From positions 1 to 50,013 of the forward strand of contig JAUVAV010000023.1 of the NCBI GenBank assembly GCA_030591525.1: DNA of 50,013 bases, written 5' to 3'. Positions 27,964-36,895 of this stretch are shown in pieces. Every line of letters starts with the position of its first letter. The first letter of the stretch is position 1. This DNA comes from a candidate division FCPU426 bacterium. GTDB lineage: Bacteria; Oederibacteriota; JAAXVQ01; JAUVAV01. The position numbers and the translations under genes are program-made. Below the pieces are notes generated by a model that was not told the DNA's origin, made no database searches, and saw nothing but the letters and a program-made list of their open reading frames with translations.

Positions 27964-29106
27964 CTATTTTTCTCGATAGGGAGCGATTTTTATAATCTCT
28001 CCCCTGGTCATATTGGAAACATACACAACATCCTGGCTGTCAATGGTGATGCTCAGGGGCGAGGCGAAAATTTCCTTGCCCGGCTTGTTTCCCCAGCTTC
28101 CCAAATATTTGCCTTCCGAGTCGTAAATCCATATCATATTGTTTTGCACATCCGCGGCGTAAACCCGGCCCGTGGAATCCACGGCCAGCATGGGCCAGCT
28201 GACTCCGCTCTGCCAGCCCTTGACGCGGATTTCCTGAAGATATTTTCCCTCGGCCGTGAAAATTTTTATTCTGCGGTTGCCGGCATCGCCTACGTAAATC
28301 CGGTTCTTGGGCCCTACCCCTAGGCCAAAGGTTTCCTGGAAGCGTTCGCGTCCCGGCCCGTATTCTCCCCAGTGTTTAACCAGATTGGCGTCTGCATCGA
28401 ATTTTTTTACGCAGGAATTCCCGGTATCCGCCACATAAACATATTTCCCGGCATCTACAGCCACATTCCGCGGAGAATAGAAGTTGCCGGCTTTGGCGGA
28501 AATTTCGCCGAGGTATTCGCCCTGGGTCGTGAACTTTTGAATTCGTCCGTTCCAGGCATCGGCCACGTAAACCGCGCCCTGATCATCCACGCTGATTCCC
28601 GATGGCTCATTGAATTCTCCGGCCGCCTTGCCCTTTTGGCCCCAAGTATCAACTACCCGGCCGTCCGGACCTAATTTCACTACCCTATGATTTCCCAGGT
28701 CGGCTATATAAATACTTCCGTCCGGGCTGACCGCGATTCCCCGGGGAGAGGATAAAGGGCCAACCGTGCTCTCTGCCAATGAATAAACTGCCAGCACCTT
28801 GGCCGGAATAAGTTTAACCGGCGGCCCCTGCCGAATCTTGCCGATAACCGCGATTAAAATTACTACTCCCACGATGGCGCCAAAAATAATTAATCCGCGC
28901 GGCTTTGGTTTGCTTTTACCGTGCCGGGATGTTTTGGCCACAGCCGGCCGGGAAACCTTGGTTGGCTTGGCCGCCGCTTCCTCCGGCTTGGTTTTTGCGT
29001 CCTGCTTGGCCGCTATTACCGGCCGGCCGGCTTTTTTTTCGGAAACCGCTTTCTTGGCGGATGTTCTCTTTTTATTTGCGGCTTTTGCTTTTTTCTTAGT
29101 GGCCAT
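27964..29106 (-). CDS. Membrane-tethered NHL-repeat beta-propeller protein
   Basis: The 380-residue protein has a histone-H1-like Lys/Ala-rich tail (1-70), one membrane segment (about 71-89) and six NHL blades (about 100-375). Blades read clearly: SPRGIAVSPDGSIYIADLGN, EPSGISVDDQGAVYVADAWN, SPRNVAVDAGKYVYVADTGN, then later VDSTGRVYAADVQN. I chose the ATG at 29106, which follows AGGAGG; a start at 29166 would read through the end of the neighbouring gene. It is paired with a second NHL protein at 29120 (13-base gap). Both lie directly after the Agl23-like gene, suggesting periplasmic partners of that membrane protein. Confidence 0.92.
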   Translation of the reverse strand: MATKKKAKAANKKRTSAKKAVSEKKAGRPVIAAKQDAKTKPEEAAAKPTKVSRPAVAKTSRHGKSKPKPRGLIIFGAIVGVVILIAVIGKIRQGPPVKLIPAKVLAVYSLAESTVGPLSSPRGIAVSPDGSIYIADLGNHRVVKLGPDGRVVDTWGQKGKAAGEFNEPSGISVDDQGAVYVADAWNGRIQKFTTQGEYLGEISAKAGNFYSPRNVAVDAGKYVYVADTGNSCVKKFDADANLVKHWGEYGPGRERFQETFGLGVGPKNRIYVGDAGNRRIKIFTAEGKYLQEIRVKGWQSGVSWPMLAVDSTGRVYAADVQNNMIWIYDSEGKYLGSWGNKPGKEIFASPLSITIDSQDVVYVSNMTRGEIIKIAPYREK

Positions 29107-29119
29107 CTTCTTCCTCCTC

Positions 29120-30070
29120 TTACGGTTTGAATTTATACAAACGGTTGGCGGACATATCCGTGACATAGAGCATGCCGGTCTCCTGGTTTACGCCCACACC
29201 CAGGGGCGTGCCCAAGGGCTGTCCGCTCTCCGGGTCGGTCTCAATGAATCCCAGAAATTCCCCCTGGCGTGTAAATCTGTGAACCCGGTGTTTGGTCGGA
29301 TCAGTGATGTAAACCCGGTCCTGCTTGTCATCTATGGTAATATACGGCTCCATGAAAAACTGCTCTTTTTGCCACCCCTTGACCGGCCAGGAACGCACCC
29401 GGCGGCCCTGGGTATCGCATACTTGTATTCTGAAGTTCAACCGGTCGCAAATATAAAGCAGGTCTTTATCGTCAATTTTAATTCCGAACGGCTCGTCATA
29501 GTCTTCCGGCCCCGAGCCTTTTTGCCCCCATACGGCGACAAACTCTCCCTCAGCCGTGAATTTCTGAATCTTCCGGTTGCCGGTATCGGTTACATACACT
29601 AACCCCTGAGAATCCACGGCCACATCCCGAGGACCCCAAAAGCCCCCCTCGCCGGGCCACATTTTGAGAAAACGGCCTTGGCTATCGAATTTCTGTATAC
29701 GGTGGTTCCAGGTATCCGCGACATAAATATTCCCCGCCGGGCCAATATCAATTCCTCCCGGGGTTTTAAATTCTCCTTCGCCCGCGCCTTCCTTTCCCCA
29801 TTTGGCTACAAACTTCCCGTCCGCAGTGAATTTTTGAATCCGGTGGTTGCCGGCATCCACTACATATACAAAACCCTTGGTATCAACCACCACGCCCCGG
29901 GGATCCACCAACTGCCCGGGACCCCGACCCTTCTCGCCGCCCTTCTGTAAAACATTAATATCCGTGCGTCCGCTCTCTTTATTCCCCCTGAGCCCTATGG
30001 CAATGGCGATTATCAAAACCAAAACGCTCGCGCCTAAAACCAGGGCTGCAACTTTTTCCTGCTTGCGCAT
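29120..30070 (-). CDS. Membrane-tethered NHL-repeat beta-propeller protein
   Basis: The 316-residue protein has a short cytoplasmic N-terminus, one membrane segment (about 8-27) and six NHL repeats filling about 40-316. Examples are DPRGVVVDTKGFVYVVDAGN, TPGGIDIGPAGNIYVADTWN and GPRDVAVDSQGLVYVTDTGN. Unlike the other three tethered propellers it lacks the long basic tail. AAGGAG precedes the ATG. It lies 22 bases after the Agl23-like gene at 30093. NHL propellers generally mediate protein or ligand binding, and no enzyme residues are visible. Confidence 0.93.
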   Translation of the reverse strand: MRKQEKVAALVLGASVLVLIIAIAIGLRGNKESGRTDINVLQKGGEKGRGPGQLVDPRGVVVDTKGFVYVVDAGNHRIQKFTADGKFVAKWGKEGAGEGEFKTPGGIDIGPAGNIYVADTWNHRIQKFDSQGRFLKMWPGEGGFWGPRDVAVDSQGLVYVTDTGNRKIQKFTAEGEFVAVWGQKGSGPEDYDEPFGIKIDDKDLLYICDRLNFRIQVCDTQGRRVRSWPVKGWQKEQFFMEPYITIDDKQDRVYITDPTKHRVHRFTRQGEFLGFIETDPESGQPLGTPLGVGVNQETGMLYVTDMSANRLYKFKP

Positions 30071-30092
30071 AATGTTTTCTCCTTAGACTCTT

Positions 30093-32126
30093 TTATTCCG
30101 CGTGGCTCCAGTATAAATGCTCCAAATCCTTGCGGATGTAGACAATCATATCGTACGATCCCAGGCCGTTCCAGGGTTCACGGTACATAAATAATTTCCA
30201 GGCTTTTTTGCATTTCCCGTCCCAGGTATCATTTAAAAAAAGGTTGCTGTCCGGACTCCACCAAACCCGGAGTTTATAGCGCTGGGCCGTGTAGTCCGCA
30301 GCCAGCAGTTCGGCCACCCGGTCGTCGTGTCCGGGCGCGGCGGCTTCTACTCCGGTAATAATCAGCGGATTTTTTTCTATCGAGCCTTCGGATTGGGTGG
30401 CAGTATATTTGGGATATCCTACTTTTTTAAAATCCCGCAAGTACCAGGCAAAGGGCCAGGAGCAGTAATCCTCGCAAGTGATTTTCATATCCAGCCCGCC
30501 GGTCAGGCGCTTGGACATATTGGTAATCTGGCGCACTACCTGGGGAACCTCGGTGGAGGATTGCACATAGACCAGCAGTTCCCTGGGATTGGCGCCTGCT
30601 CCGCAAAAATTCAGCAGCGAGGTATTATGCAGCATCATGGCGCCCAGAAGCACAAACCCCGTCAGCAGCCAGACGCGCTGCCTGCGAAAGCGTTCCCAGA
30701 ACTCGCCCAGCCAGGTTCCGGTCAGCAGTATCATGGGCAGCAGGGGATGCAGAATCAGCCAGGGCATGCGTTCCCCGGCAAAAGAGTAGTTCGAAAAAGC
30801 GGCCAGGGTCCATACTATAAGAAAAGTGACAAAATTATTTTTTTCATCGAAAGAAAAGTAGGCCAGCAAGCCGGTTCCCAGTGATATCAGCAGAAGAGAA
30901 AAAATCAGGCCAAAGGTCTCGTTGCCATGGGCGGCAAAGAGCCACCAGGCCGCGCCCAGGACCAGGTAGGCCAGCAGACGCCAGACGTGATTGGTCTTAG
31001 ACTTGATAAAGCTGTAATAAACCAGGGCAACCAGCGTGCCGATAAACGCCAGGGTTTCATACAAGGGAATCAGGCCGGCATAGAAATAGACCGGCTGGCT
31101 TCCCCGCTGCACCTCGTGCTGTCCCAGCCAGTAGGAGATGGATTTGGTAAAAGCGTGCAAAAATCCCTGGGGATTCGTAAAAACCGTGGTGTATAAAACA
31201 AAGATAATACCGAAAAAAATCAGGGTCGCGACCCCGAGAGGGCGAAACATAAAATCCAGCACCTGCCCCAGGCTTCGGCGCCAAGGGCTGTCTTTCATGC
31301 CCAACGGAATCTTCTTCTCCCAGACCTTCCGCAGGGCTATTGTCAATTGATGCTCCCCGGCCGCTCCGGCAGTATATTCCCACAACCAACGAAAGAAAAG
31401 AAAGGATACAAAAATAGCGCCCGTAATGTAGGTTACTTCCTTGGTGCAAAAAGACATACTCAGCGCGGCCGCGCCCAGGTATAAATAATTCGGGCGCCGC
31501 GTATCAAGATAGCGAAACAGGGCGTACACCATTACCATGGTAAAGGCCGCAATATGAATGTCATTGCGGATGAAGCGTCCGAAATAAGTAAAGGAGGGCG
31601 AGATCGTGATCATGATGCCGGTAAAAATCGCGCCCGCGCGGCCTAAATAGGGACGGAGAAACCAGGCCATGCCTACTGTCAGCATGGCCAGCACCGCGGG
31701 TACGATGCGGCAAGTATAGTCCGAGGCTCCGAAAAGGAAATAGGCCAGGGCATTGAAGTGGAAAAGCAAAGGCCCGTGCATCATGGGGTTATAAGAATAA
31801 CCCATGCCTTTGAAAAGCTCCCAGGAATAAAAAGCGTGCAGGCTTTCATCATGATGCAGGGGTTTCTCGCCCAAGGCGTAAAACCGCAGAAAGGCCGCCA
31901 CAGCCAGGATAACCAGCCAGACCATCTGCTCGCCCGTGAGCCACTTTAACCCCGGAGCGCTAACCCGCGCAGCCTCGGCAACCGGCAAGGCCGGGGAGGG
32001 TGCGGTAGGGGTAGAAATTTTCGGTTGGGTTTCCGCCTTTTTTTCTTTTTTAACCAGCTTGGTCCCGCAGGTATCGCAGAAACGGTTCTGGTTGGGATTC
32101 TCGGCCCCGCATTTAGGACAATTCAC
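30093..32126 (-). CDS. TIGR03663 (Agl23-like) GT-C membrane protein with N-terminal zinc ribbon
   Basis: The 677-residue protein opens with a zinc ribbon (Cys3, Cys6, Cys17, Cys20), a 35-residue Pro/Ala linker and then about 12 membrane helices. Family-defining motifs are HHDESLHAFYSWELFKG (about 91-107, with the DE pair at 93-94), PMMHGPLL (about 114-121), FGASDYTCRIVPA (about 132-144) and RFIRNDIHIAAF (about 184-195). In TIGRFAMs this family is noted to occur with DUF2298 (TIGR03662) proteins, and such a gene lies directly upstream. Archaeal Agl23 is linked to flippase activity in N-glycosylation. A GTG start at 32126 follows AGGAGG by five bases. Confidence 0.92.
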   Translation of the reverse strand: MNCPKCGAENPNQNRFCDTCGTKLVKKEKKAETQPKISTPTAPSPALPVAEAARVSAPGLKWLTGEQMVWLVILAVAAFLRFYALGEKPLHHDESLHAFYSWELFKGMGYSYNPMMHGPLLFHFNALAYFLFGASDYTCRIVPAVLAMLTVGMAWFLRPYLGRAGAIFTGIMITISPSFTYFGRFIRNDIHIAAFTMVMVYALFRYLDTRRPNYLYLGAAALSMSFCTKEVTYITGAIFVSFLFFRWLWEYTAGAAGEHQLTIALRKVWEKKIPLGMKDSPWRRSLGQVLDFMFRPLGVATLIFFGIIFVLYTTVFTNPQGFLHAFTKSISYWLGQHEVQRGSQPVYFYAGLIPLYETLAFIGTLVALVYYSFIKSKTNHVWRLLAYLVLGAAWWLFAAHGNETFGLIFSLLLISLGTGLLAYFSFDEKNNFVTFLIVWTLAAFSNYSFAGERMPWLILHPLLPMILLTGTWLGEFWERFRRQRVWLLTGFVLLGAMMLHNTSLLNFCGAGANPRELLVYVQSSTEVPQVVRQITNMSKRLTGGLDMKITCEDYCSWPFAWYLRDFKKVGYPKYTATQSEGSIEKNPLIITGVEAAAPGHDDRVAELLAADYTAQRYKLRVWWSPDSNLFLNDTWDGKCKKAWKLFMYREPWNGLGSYDMIVYIRKDLEHLYWSHAE

Positions 32127-32394
32127 AGTTTCCTCCTGTTAGGCAGCCCCTCGGTTACATGGGGATATCGTTATTTTTTCGTTTAAAGCAATATCAGACT
32201 ATCGCTTTTCTGCATGTGAATATTCCATACTGTTTTTCAATCCCTCGAAAGCCGGGATATGCCTCTCACGGGACGTAGGGGCGTTTAATTAAACGCCCCT
32301 ACAACTACCGACAATGCCATTAATGAACGGTTAATATATTACCGTGTAATGTTGGACAAAACCAGCCGGAGACAGACCAAAAGGGAAAGTCTTT
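32127..32394. other. Gene-free stretch with a 28-bp perfect palindrome
   Basis: No gene is supported in this gap inside the long operon. A GTAGGGGC-family palindrome lies at 32275-32302. A promoter for the Agl23-like gene could also be here, but none is obvious. Confidence 0.55.
32275..32302. repeat. Palindromic repeat family C (GTAGGGGC...GCCCCTAC)
   Basis: A perfect 28-base palindrome: GTAGGGGCGTTTAA followed directly by its reverse complement. Related palindromes with different centres occur at 39336, 39384, 45209, 45265, 49164, 49402 and 49562. Confidence 0.92.
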
Positions 32395-34770
32395 TTACCG
32401 CCTTTTATATATCGTCACTCCTCCAGCATTTTCATAGGCCTTTTCCATAAAGACCGCGAATTTATTCAATCCCGGCCCGGGATACTTGTCCCTCTCCAGC
32501 GTGCCCACAAATACATATTGAATATTATATTTGTCTATCAAGGCCCGGGCTTTTTCAATATCATTCCCGCCGTAAAGGGCATCTATATCCGGCAGCCTGC
32601 GGCCCGGTTCATCATAGTTGCCCCGCCATTGCAATTCATGGCCGGCCCATCCCAACACAGTGGGCAAGCCGGTAAAGGTGGAAACACGGGCGAAATCCGT
32701 ATACTCTCCGCCCGTGGCTTCCAAAACCACGGGACAACCCCGGACATTCTGCCGGAGCCACTCGATTCCCTCGCGATCCGCCGGATAGTTGTTTTTTAAA
32801 TAGCAGGAACCGTCCAGAGTGGTTACATTCTTAAAATGATTGGTCTTTACCATGGCAGCGGCATACGGATAGACCAGGGAAGCGGCGATAAACAGAACCA
32901 TTACCACCAGCCAGGCCGCTTTCAAATTGGCGTGCCGCAGGGAGTGTTTAAAGGACCAATAAACTCCGTACACTCCGGCTATGCCTAAAAGAAACCATAC
33001 CTGGTAATATAATTTAAAGACTGTGTTCATGCGGTCCAGAGGCGGGTTGAAAGTATCATTAATATGCAGCACCTCGCATCCGAAAATCAGAAACCCGGCG
33101 GTAAATAGCAGGCTTAAGGCAAAAACCGTTTCCGGCCGGTCAATCCGGGTGAAAAGCAAAACCGCGGCTGCCAGGGCCAATAAGATAACTATCCCCAGGA
33201 AAACCGACTTGGCCCAAATCGCGGCCGCTGCCATAATTAAAACGATTATTATTATAATTCCGGTCTTCCGGCCTTCTCTCCGGCGCCAGAATAAGACCGG
33301 CTGGAGAAGAAACATGAAAATATTGCGTACTTGGCCCGGCAGTTCACCAGCCGGCCCGGCCAATGGGCTCTCTCCATTTGTTCCGGAGGGCCCGGGTGAT
33401 ATATGATGGCCGCATTGGCCGCAAATACGTTTGCCCTCCCGAATCGGTTTTCCGCACTGCGGGCAGTACGCGCCTGGTTTTCTTCCGGGCGCAGGTTTAT
33501 TCGCCGCCGGAGATAATAAAACCAGGAACCAGGCATGGTAACGCGCGACCAGGAAGGTCATCGCCATAAAAGTAAAGGTTCCAAAAATCAGCAAGTAATC
33601 TTTCACGTTGGTGTTCTGGGTGGTCAATCCCAGGCCCTTGGCCTGGCTGTGGAAATAAAAATAGAAAGGCAGGTACGGAATAATCGCTGCGGCGAGAATT
33701 ACTCCCCCCGCGGCCAGCATGCCCTTCCATGGCATGGCCGGGACCCCTTGCCGCAACCCGTATTGCTGAAAGAAAAAAGCCAGCAGGGCGATAAAAAAGG
33801 CAGTGGGCAGATCCCAACTGTTTATGAAGCCCAAAGCCCCGATCACAATCCCCCATAAAATATACCTTCCCAGTTGTTCCGGGCTTCTAAGGGTCAAGAC
33901 CGGCTCTCGGGATTTAAGCTGGTTCAATCCCAGCCCCAGGCTCATTAAAAAAAACGGAACTGCCAGCATGTGGGGATGCATATCACCCAGCAGAAAGGAA
34001 AAAAACGGAAATTCATTTATCGTATCCGGAATGATCCGCGAGGGCGTCCACCAGTTAAAATTCTCCAGAGAACGGGTCGTGAGAAACTGGCGAAATCCGT
34101 CCAGATTTCCCAGCAAATAAATCATGGCCCATCCGCCGAATCCCACCAGCATCCGGCGGGTTAAATTATATAAAACCCCAAATAAGGCTGTGCCGGAAAG
34201 CGCAAACAGCATGCCTAACGCCAGATTAAACCCTACGGCGGCCGGAACACCTGAAAGCTTGGTCAGGATGCTCATTAATAAGTAGCCGAAATAGTAATAA
34301 CTGATAAAAAATTCCGGGCCCGCCATCCAGGGATCATAAGGCGGGAAGGAGGGAGCGCGCATGAGGGAATGCAGGAAAGCCATGTCCATAAACTTCTCGG
34401 TTCCCAGAATATCCGGATTGTACATCCGGAAAAAGAGGAACAGCAGAAAGAGGGCCGCAAAGAATAATTCCACTACCAGGATATAACCCTTGCGCTCTTC
34501 CCAGGCGCTGCGGATTTCCTCCTTATATTTCGCCCCCAGCCAAAAAGAAAATCCCGCCAAAAGACCCAGGGCAATGATCAGCGTAAAAAACGAAAACCCA
34601 ATAAACCCCATAAGCCAGGCAAGCAGGCCGGCCAGTAATAACCCCAAGGGTTTGGTAAACGCATAGCCCCGGTCAGGCAGGAATTTAAAGGTTTTAAACG
34701 TTATGGGAATGGCGATTATTCCCATGATGGAAATAACCAGCCACCAGGTCAGTATTCCAAAAAGCTGCAT
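32395..34770 (-). CDS. DUF2298 (Chlor_Arch_YYY) membrane protein with an internal zinc ribbon
   Basis: The 791-residue protein has about 18 membrane helices. Family motifs are ISYYYFGYLLM (the YYY, about 156-166), NEFPFFSFLLGDMHPHMLA (about 252-270) and RMNTVFKLYYQVW in the C-terminal half. The extracytoplasmic tail has EGIEWLR and a TGLPTVLGWAGHE segment. A zinc ribbon (Cys436, Cys439, Cys450, Cys453) sits in a loop between helices with the same C-x2-C-x10-C-x2-C spacing as the ribbon on the Agl23-like neighbour. AGGAGA precedes the ATG. Expected role: lipid-linked sugar transfer or flipping with its partner, inferred from co-occurrence. Confidence 0.9.
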   Translation of the reverse strand: MQLFGILTWWLVISIMGIIAIPITFKTFKFLPDRGYAFTKPLGLLLAGLLAWLMGFIGFSFFTLIIALGLLAGFSFWLGAKYKEEIRSAWEERKGYILVVELFFAALFLLFLFFRMYNPDILGTEKFMDMAFLHSLMRAPSFPPYDPWMAGPEFFISYYYFGYLLMSILTKLSGVPAAVGFNLALGMLFALSGTALFGVLYNLTRRMLVGFGGWAMIYLLGNLDGFRQFLTTRSLENFNWWTPSRIIPDTINEFPFFSFLLGDMHPHMLAVPFFLMSLGLGLNQLKSREPVLTLRSPEQLGRYILWGIVIGALGFINSWDLPTAFFIALLAFFFQQYGLRQGVPAMPWKGMLAAGGVILAAAIIPYLPFYFYFHSQAKGLGLTTQNTNVKDYLLIFGTFTFMAMTFLVARYHAWFLVLLSPAANKPAPGRKPGAYCPQCGKPIREGKRICGQCGHHISPGPSGTNGESPLAGPAGELPGQVRNIFMFLLQPVLFWRRREGRKTGIIIIIVLIMAAAAIWAKSVFLGIVILLALAAAVLLFTRIDRPETVFALSLLFTAGFLIFGCEVLHINDTFNPPLDRMNTVFKLYYQVWFLLGIAGVYGVYWSFKHSLRHANLKAAWLVVMVLFIAASLVYPYAAAMVKTNHFKNVTTLDGSCYLKNNYPADREGIEWLRQNVRGCPVVLEATGGEYTDFARVSTFTGLPTVLGWAGHELQWRGNYDEPGRRLPDIDALYGGNDIEKARALIDKYNIQYVFVGTLERDKYPGPGLNKFAVFMEKAYENAGGVTIYKRR

Positions 34771-34829
34771 AAAGTCTCCTGTAATAATTGAACTTGGGCT
34801 TTATTCGATTATTTAAAGAAAAACCTCTA

Positions 34830-34922
34830 GGAGCCTGCGCAATTAGTCCAGAATTCAAGTATTCCCCTCCCTTGACGGGAGGGGAATTATTCATATCAAA
34901 ATCGGCTAATTGCTCAGGCTCC
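34830..34922. repeat. Palindromic repeat family A, 93-bp copy with internal hairpin
   Basis: The ends form 17-bp inverted repeats (GGAGCCTGCGCAATTAG and its complement with one mismatch). Inside, ATTCCCCTCCC and GGGAGGGGAAT form a perfect 11-bp stem around TTGAC. A CTAG abuts the left end. The element lies in the predicted 5' leader of the transcript for the gene at 32395. Confidence 0.88.
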
Positions 34923-34961
34923 CAGGATGTGCTTTTTTTATAAAGCAATAAATTAGGTGAA

Positions 34962-34990
34962 ATTATAAAAGCGACTAGGGCGGTTGTCAA
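34962..34990 (-). promoter_or_regulatory. Consensus sigma-70-type promoter for the 34770-to-20324 operon
   Basis: On the minus strand TTGACA (34990-34985) is followed after 17 bases by TATAAT (34967-34962), a perfect match to both boxes. Transcription would start near 34955, leaving a leader of about 185 bases that contains the family A hairpins before the DUF2298 gene. Confidence 0.82.
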
Positions 34991-35064
34991 CCTGAAAGCC
35001 AGCTATATTTAATTTCCCCACAGACCCGGATATAATTATTCAGTAATATTACCTGCTTTGAATC

Positions 35065-35092
35065 TTGACCTGGTATTTCTCCGGAGTATAAT
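35065..35092 (+). promoter_or_regulatory. Sigma-70-type promoter for the DUF2723 gene
   Basis: TTGACC (35065-35070) and TATAAT (35087-35092) are separated by 16 bases. The start would lie near 35099, giving a short leader of about 24 bases with AGGAG just before the TTG start codon at 35123. Confidence 0.8.
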
Positions 35093-35122
35093 ACTTTACA
35101 ATCTTTGTTTTAGGAGTAAGCG

Positions 35123-36889
35123 TTGGTCTTTTTATCCAACCCAAACCCTTCCCGGCCAAACCCATTAATGGTGTTCTGGGACCTCGGCCTGGCCATAGCG
35201 GCTTTCCTGCTTCCTCTGCTGGTATCCCTTCCCCTGCTGGGCAATGATTTAATCGGGGGCGAGTACGCCGAGTTTGTTTTAGGCGCCGCTTCTCTGGGCA
35301 TAGTGCATTGTCCCGGATATCCTCTGTATCTGCTGAGCGCTAAATTCCTCGGTTGGCTGGCGCCCTGGGGCACGGATATTTGGCGCATGAATTTCGCCGG
35401 TTTGGTATTCGGCTCCTGTTCATCCTTAATTATCTATTTAACGGGCCGGCGGCTGCGGTTTCCTTTGCTGGTTAGTCTAGCCGCGGCCTGGGCTTTATTC
35501 TTCTCACCTTTTATTTGGCAGGCCGCCTTGCTTTCCCACCATTTTACTTTTCATCTCATGCTGCTCTGCCTCTGCCTTTACCTGACCCTGGGTATTATCA
35601 GCTCTCCTTTCCGGCCGCATTCCCAAAACCGCTGGACAATCTGGGCGTTTTTATGCGGAATAACCGGCGGCCAATATCCTCCGCTCTTAACCTGGGCCAT
35701 GACCGCCTTTGTCCTGGGATTAGCCATCGGCCTTCCCCGGCATCCTGCCAAAAAAATAAATTTCGTCTGGATTTTCACCTGCCTGGTCTTAGGCATATTA
35801 TTACCCTATACGTATCTCCCTTTACGCCTGCCGGCGTCCGGCGCTTTCCTGAACACGGATTTTGCGTTCCATTTTGCCGAGCTTCGCCAAAACTTCTCTC
35901 CGGTTAAGCTTGGCTCCTGGCTGTTCTGGTATGTAACCGCCGGATACCAAAAATATTTTGTCGATAAGCCTTTGGGTTCTTCCCTGTTTCAAGTGGGGCA
36001 GGCTCTAATCAGCTTTGTCCGTAATTACTCCTTTTTAGGCCTGGTGATTATGCTCTGGGGATTGCTGCTGAATGTGCGTTATGTGTTTTTTCGGCGGCCG
36101 AAACGATCTCATGACAGTCTGGATAATCCCAGCCGGCTTATTGTCATGCTACTTCCCCTCTTCGCCTTGGGCGGCGGAGCCCTCTTGTTTTCCGGACACA
36201 CCGCGGCCTTCCACTTAGGCTTGTGCCTGGCCGGCGGTTATTGGACCCTAAGCGGATTGAATTATTGTTATTATCAACTCGGGCGCAGATCCGAGCGCAG
36301 CTCCAAATTCCTGTCTTCCCGCGCCACGGTATTTGGCTTGATCGTAGTGTTGCTGGTGCCCTTGTTTTCCTTGCTTCAGACTTATAGCCAGCTGCGCGCC
36401 CAGGTGCGGATGGCGTCCGCGGAGAATTCAAATCTTTTCCAAATGCATAATTTTATTCAGTCCCTGCCGCCCCAGGCAATCCTGGTCTATCCGCACGCGG
36501 ACTTGGGCTATGTAGCCGCTTATCTGCAAGCGCGCGAAAAAATCCGGCCGGATATTTTATTGGCACCTTTTTCCAGGCTCTGGCCGAATATTCCTTATGC
36601 TGTATATCCTCCGTCCTCCCGGTTTACATCTCTGCCCTCGTTCTCCTTGGCCTATCGTTTAGATTTCACCCGCTATTGGGTTAAAGGCTTGGCGTCCAGG
36701 CTATCCCCGGCGCAGCCGGCTTATCTGCTTTCACGGCCTCTGGGCCCGCGTGTTTCGCTGGACTATTTAGCGCAAACCTTTGAGTTAACCGAGGCCTATC
36801 CCCCTCTCCAAATTTGGCTCCACCCCGGAGAGTCTTCCTCCCTTTCCATCTACCGCATCCGGCCTCGGTCCGCCGAAAATACCCGGTAA
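35123..36889 (+). CDS. DUF2723 (TMEM260-like) membrane protein, probable GT-C glycosyltransferase
   Basis: The 588-residue protein is the only convincing plus-strand gene. The N-terminus carries the DUF2723 pattern: NDLIGGEYAEFVLGAASLGI (about 41-60) followed by VHCPGYPLYLLSAKFLGWLAPWG. About ten membrane helices follow, then a soluble C-terminal region with VYPHADLGYVAAYLQ. The usual acidic pair DxGE appears as GGE47, so one acidic residue is changed. It starts at a TTG six bases after AGGAG. Human TMEM260 is an O-mannosyltransferase; a similar role on exported proteins is an inference. Confidence 0.87.
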   Translation: MVFLSNPNPSRPNPLMVFWDLGLAIAAFLLPLLVSLPLLGNDLIGGEYAEFVLGAASLGIVHCPGYPLYLLSAKFLGWLAPWGTDIWRMNFAGLVFGSCSSLIIYLTGRRLRFPLLVSLAAAWALFFSPFIWQAALLSHHFTFHLMLLCLCLYLTLGIISSPFRPHSQNRWTIWAFLCGITGGQYPPLLTWAMTAFVLGLAIGLPRHPAKKINFVWIFTCLVLGILLPYTYLPLRLPASGAFLNTDFAFHFAELRQNFSPVKLGSWLFWYVTAGYQKYFVDKPLGSSLFQVGQALISFVRNYSFLGLVIMLWGLLLNVRYVFFRRPKRSHDSLDNPSRLIVMLLPLFALGGGALLFSGHTAAFHLGLCLAGGYWTLSGLNYCYYQLGRRSERSSKFLSSRATVFGLIVVLLVPLFSLLQTYSQLRAQVRMASAENSNLFQMHNFIQSLPPQAILVYPHADLGYVAAYLQAREKIRPDILLAPFSRLWPNIPYAVYPPSSRFTSLPSFSLAYRLDFTRYWVKGLASRLSPAQPAYLLSRPLGPRVSLDYLAQTFELTEAYPPLQIWLHPGESSSLSIYRIRPRSAENTR

Positions 36890-36895
36890 ACCCCT

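Larger units (their letters stand above)
34771..35122. other. Divergent intergenic region with two promoters and a palindromic element
   Basis: This 352-base gap separates the long minus-strand operon from the only plus-strand gene. It holds a family A element (34830-34922), a minus-strand promoter (34962-34990) and a plus-strand promoter (35065-35092). No additional gene is seen. Confidence 0.7.

Noticed and set aside
28799-29602. A 267-codon plus-strand open frame across two propeller genes
   Set aside because: It crosses the boundary of two well-supported minus-strand NHL genes and shows no recognisable domain.
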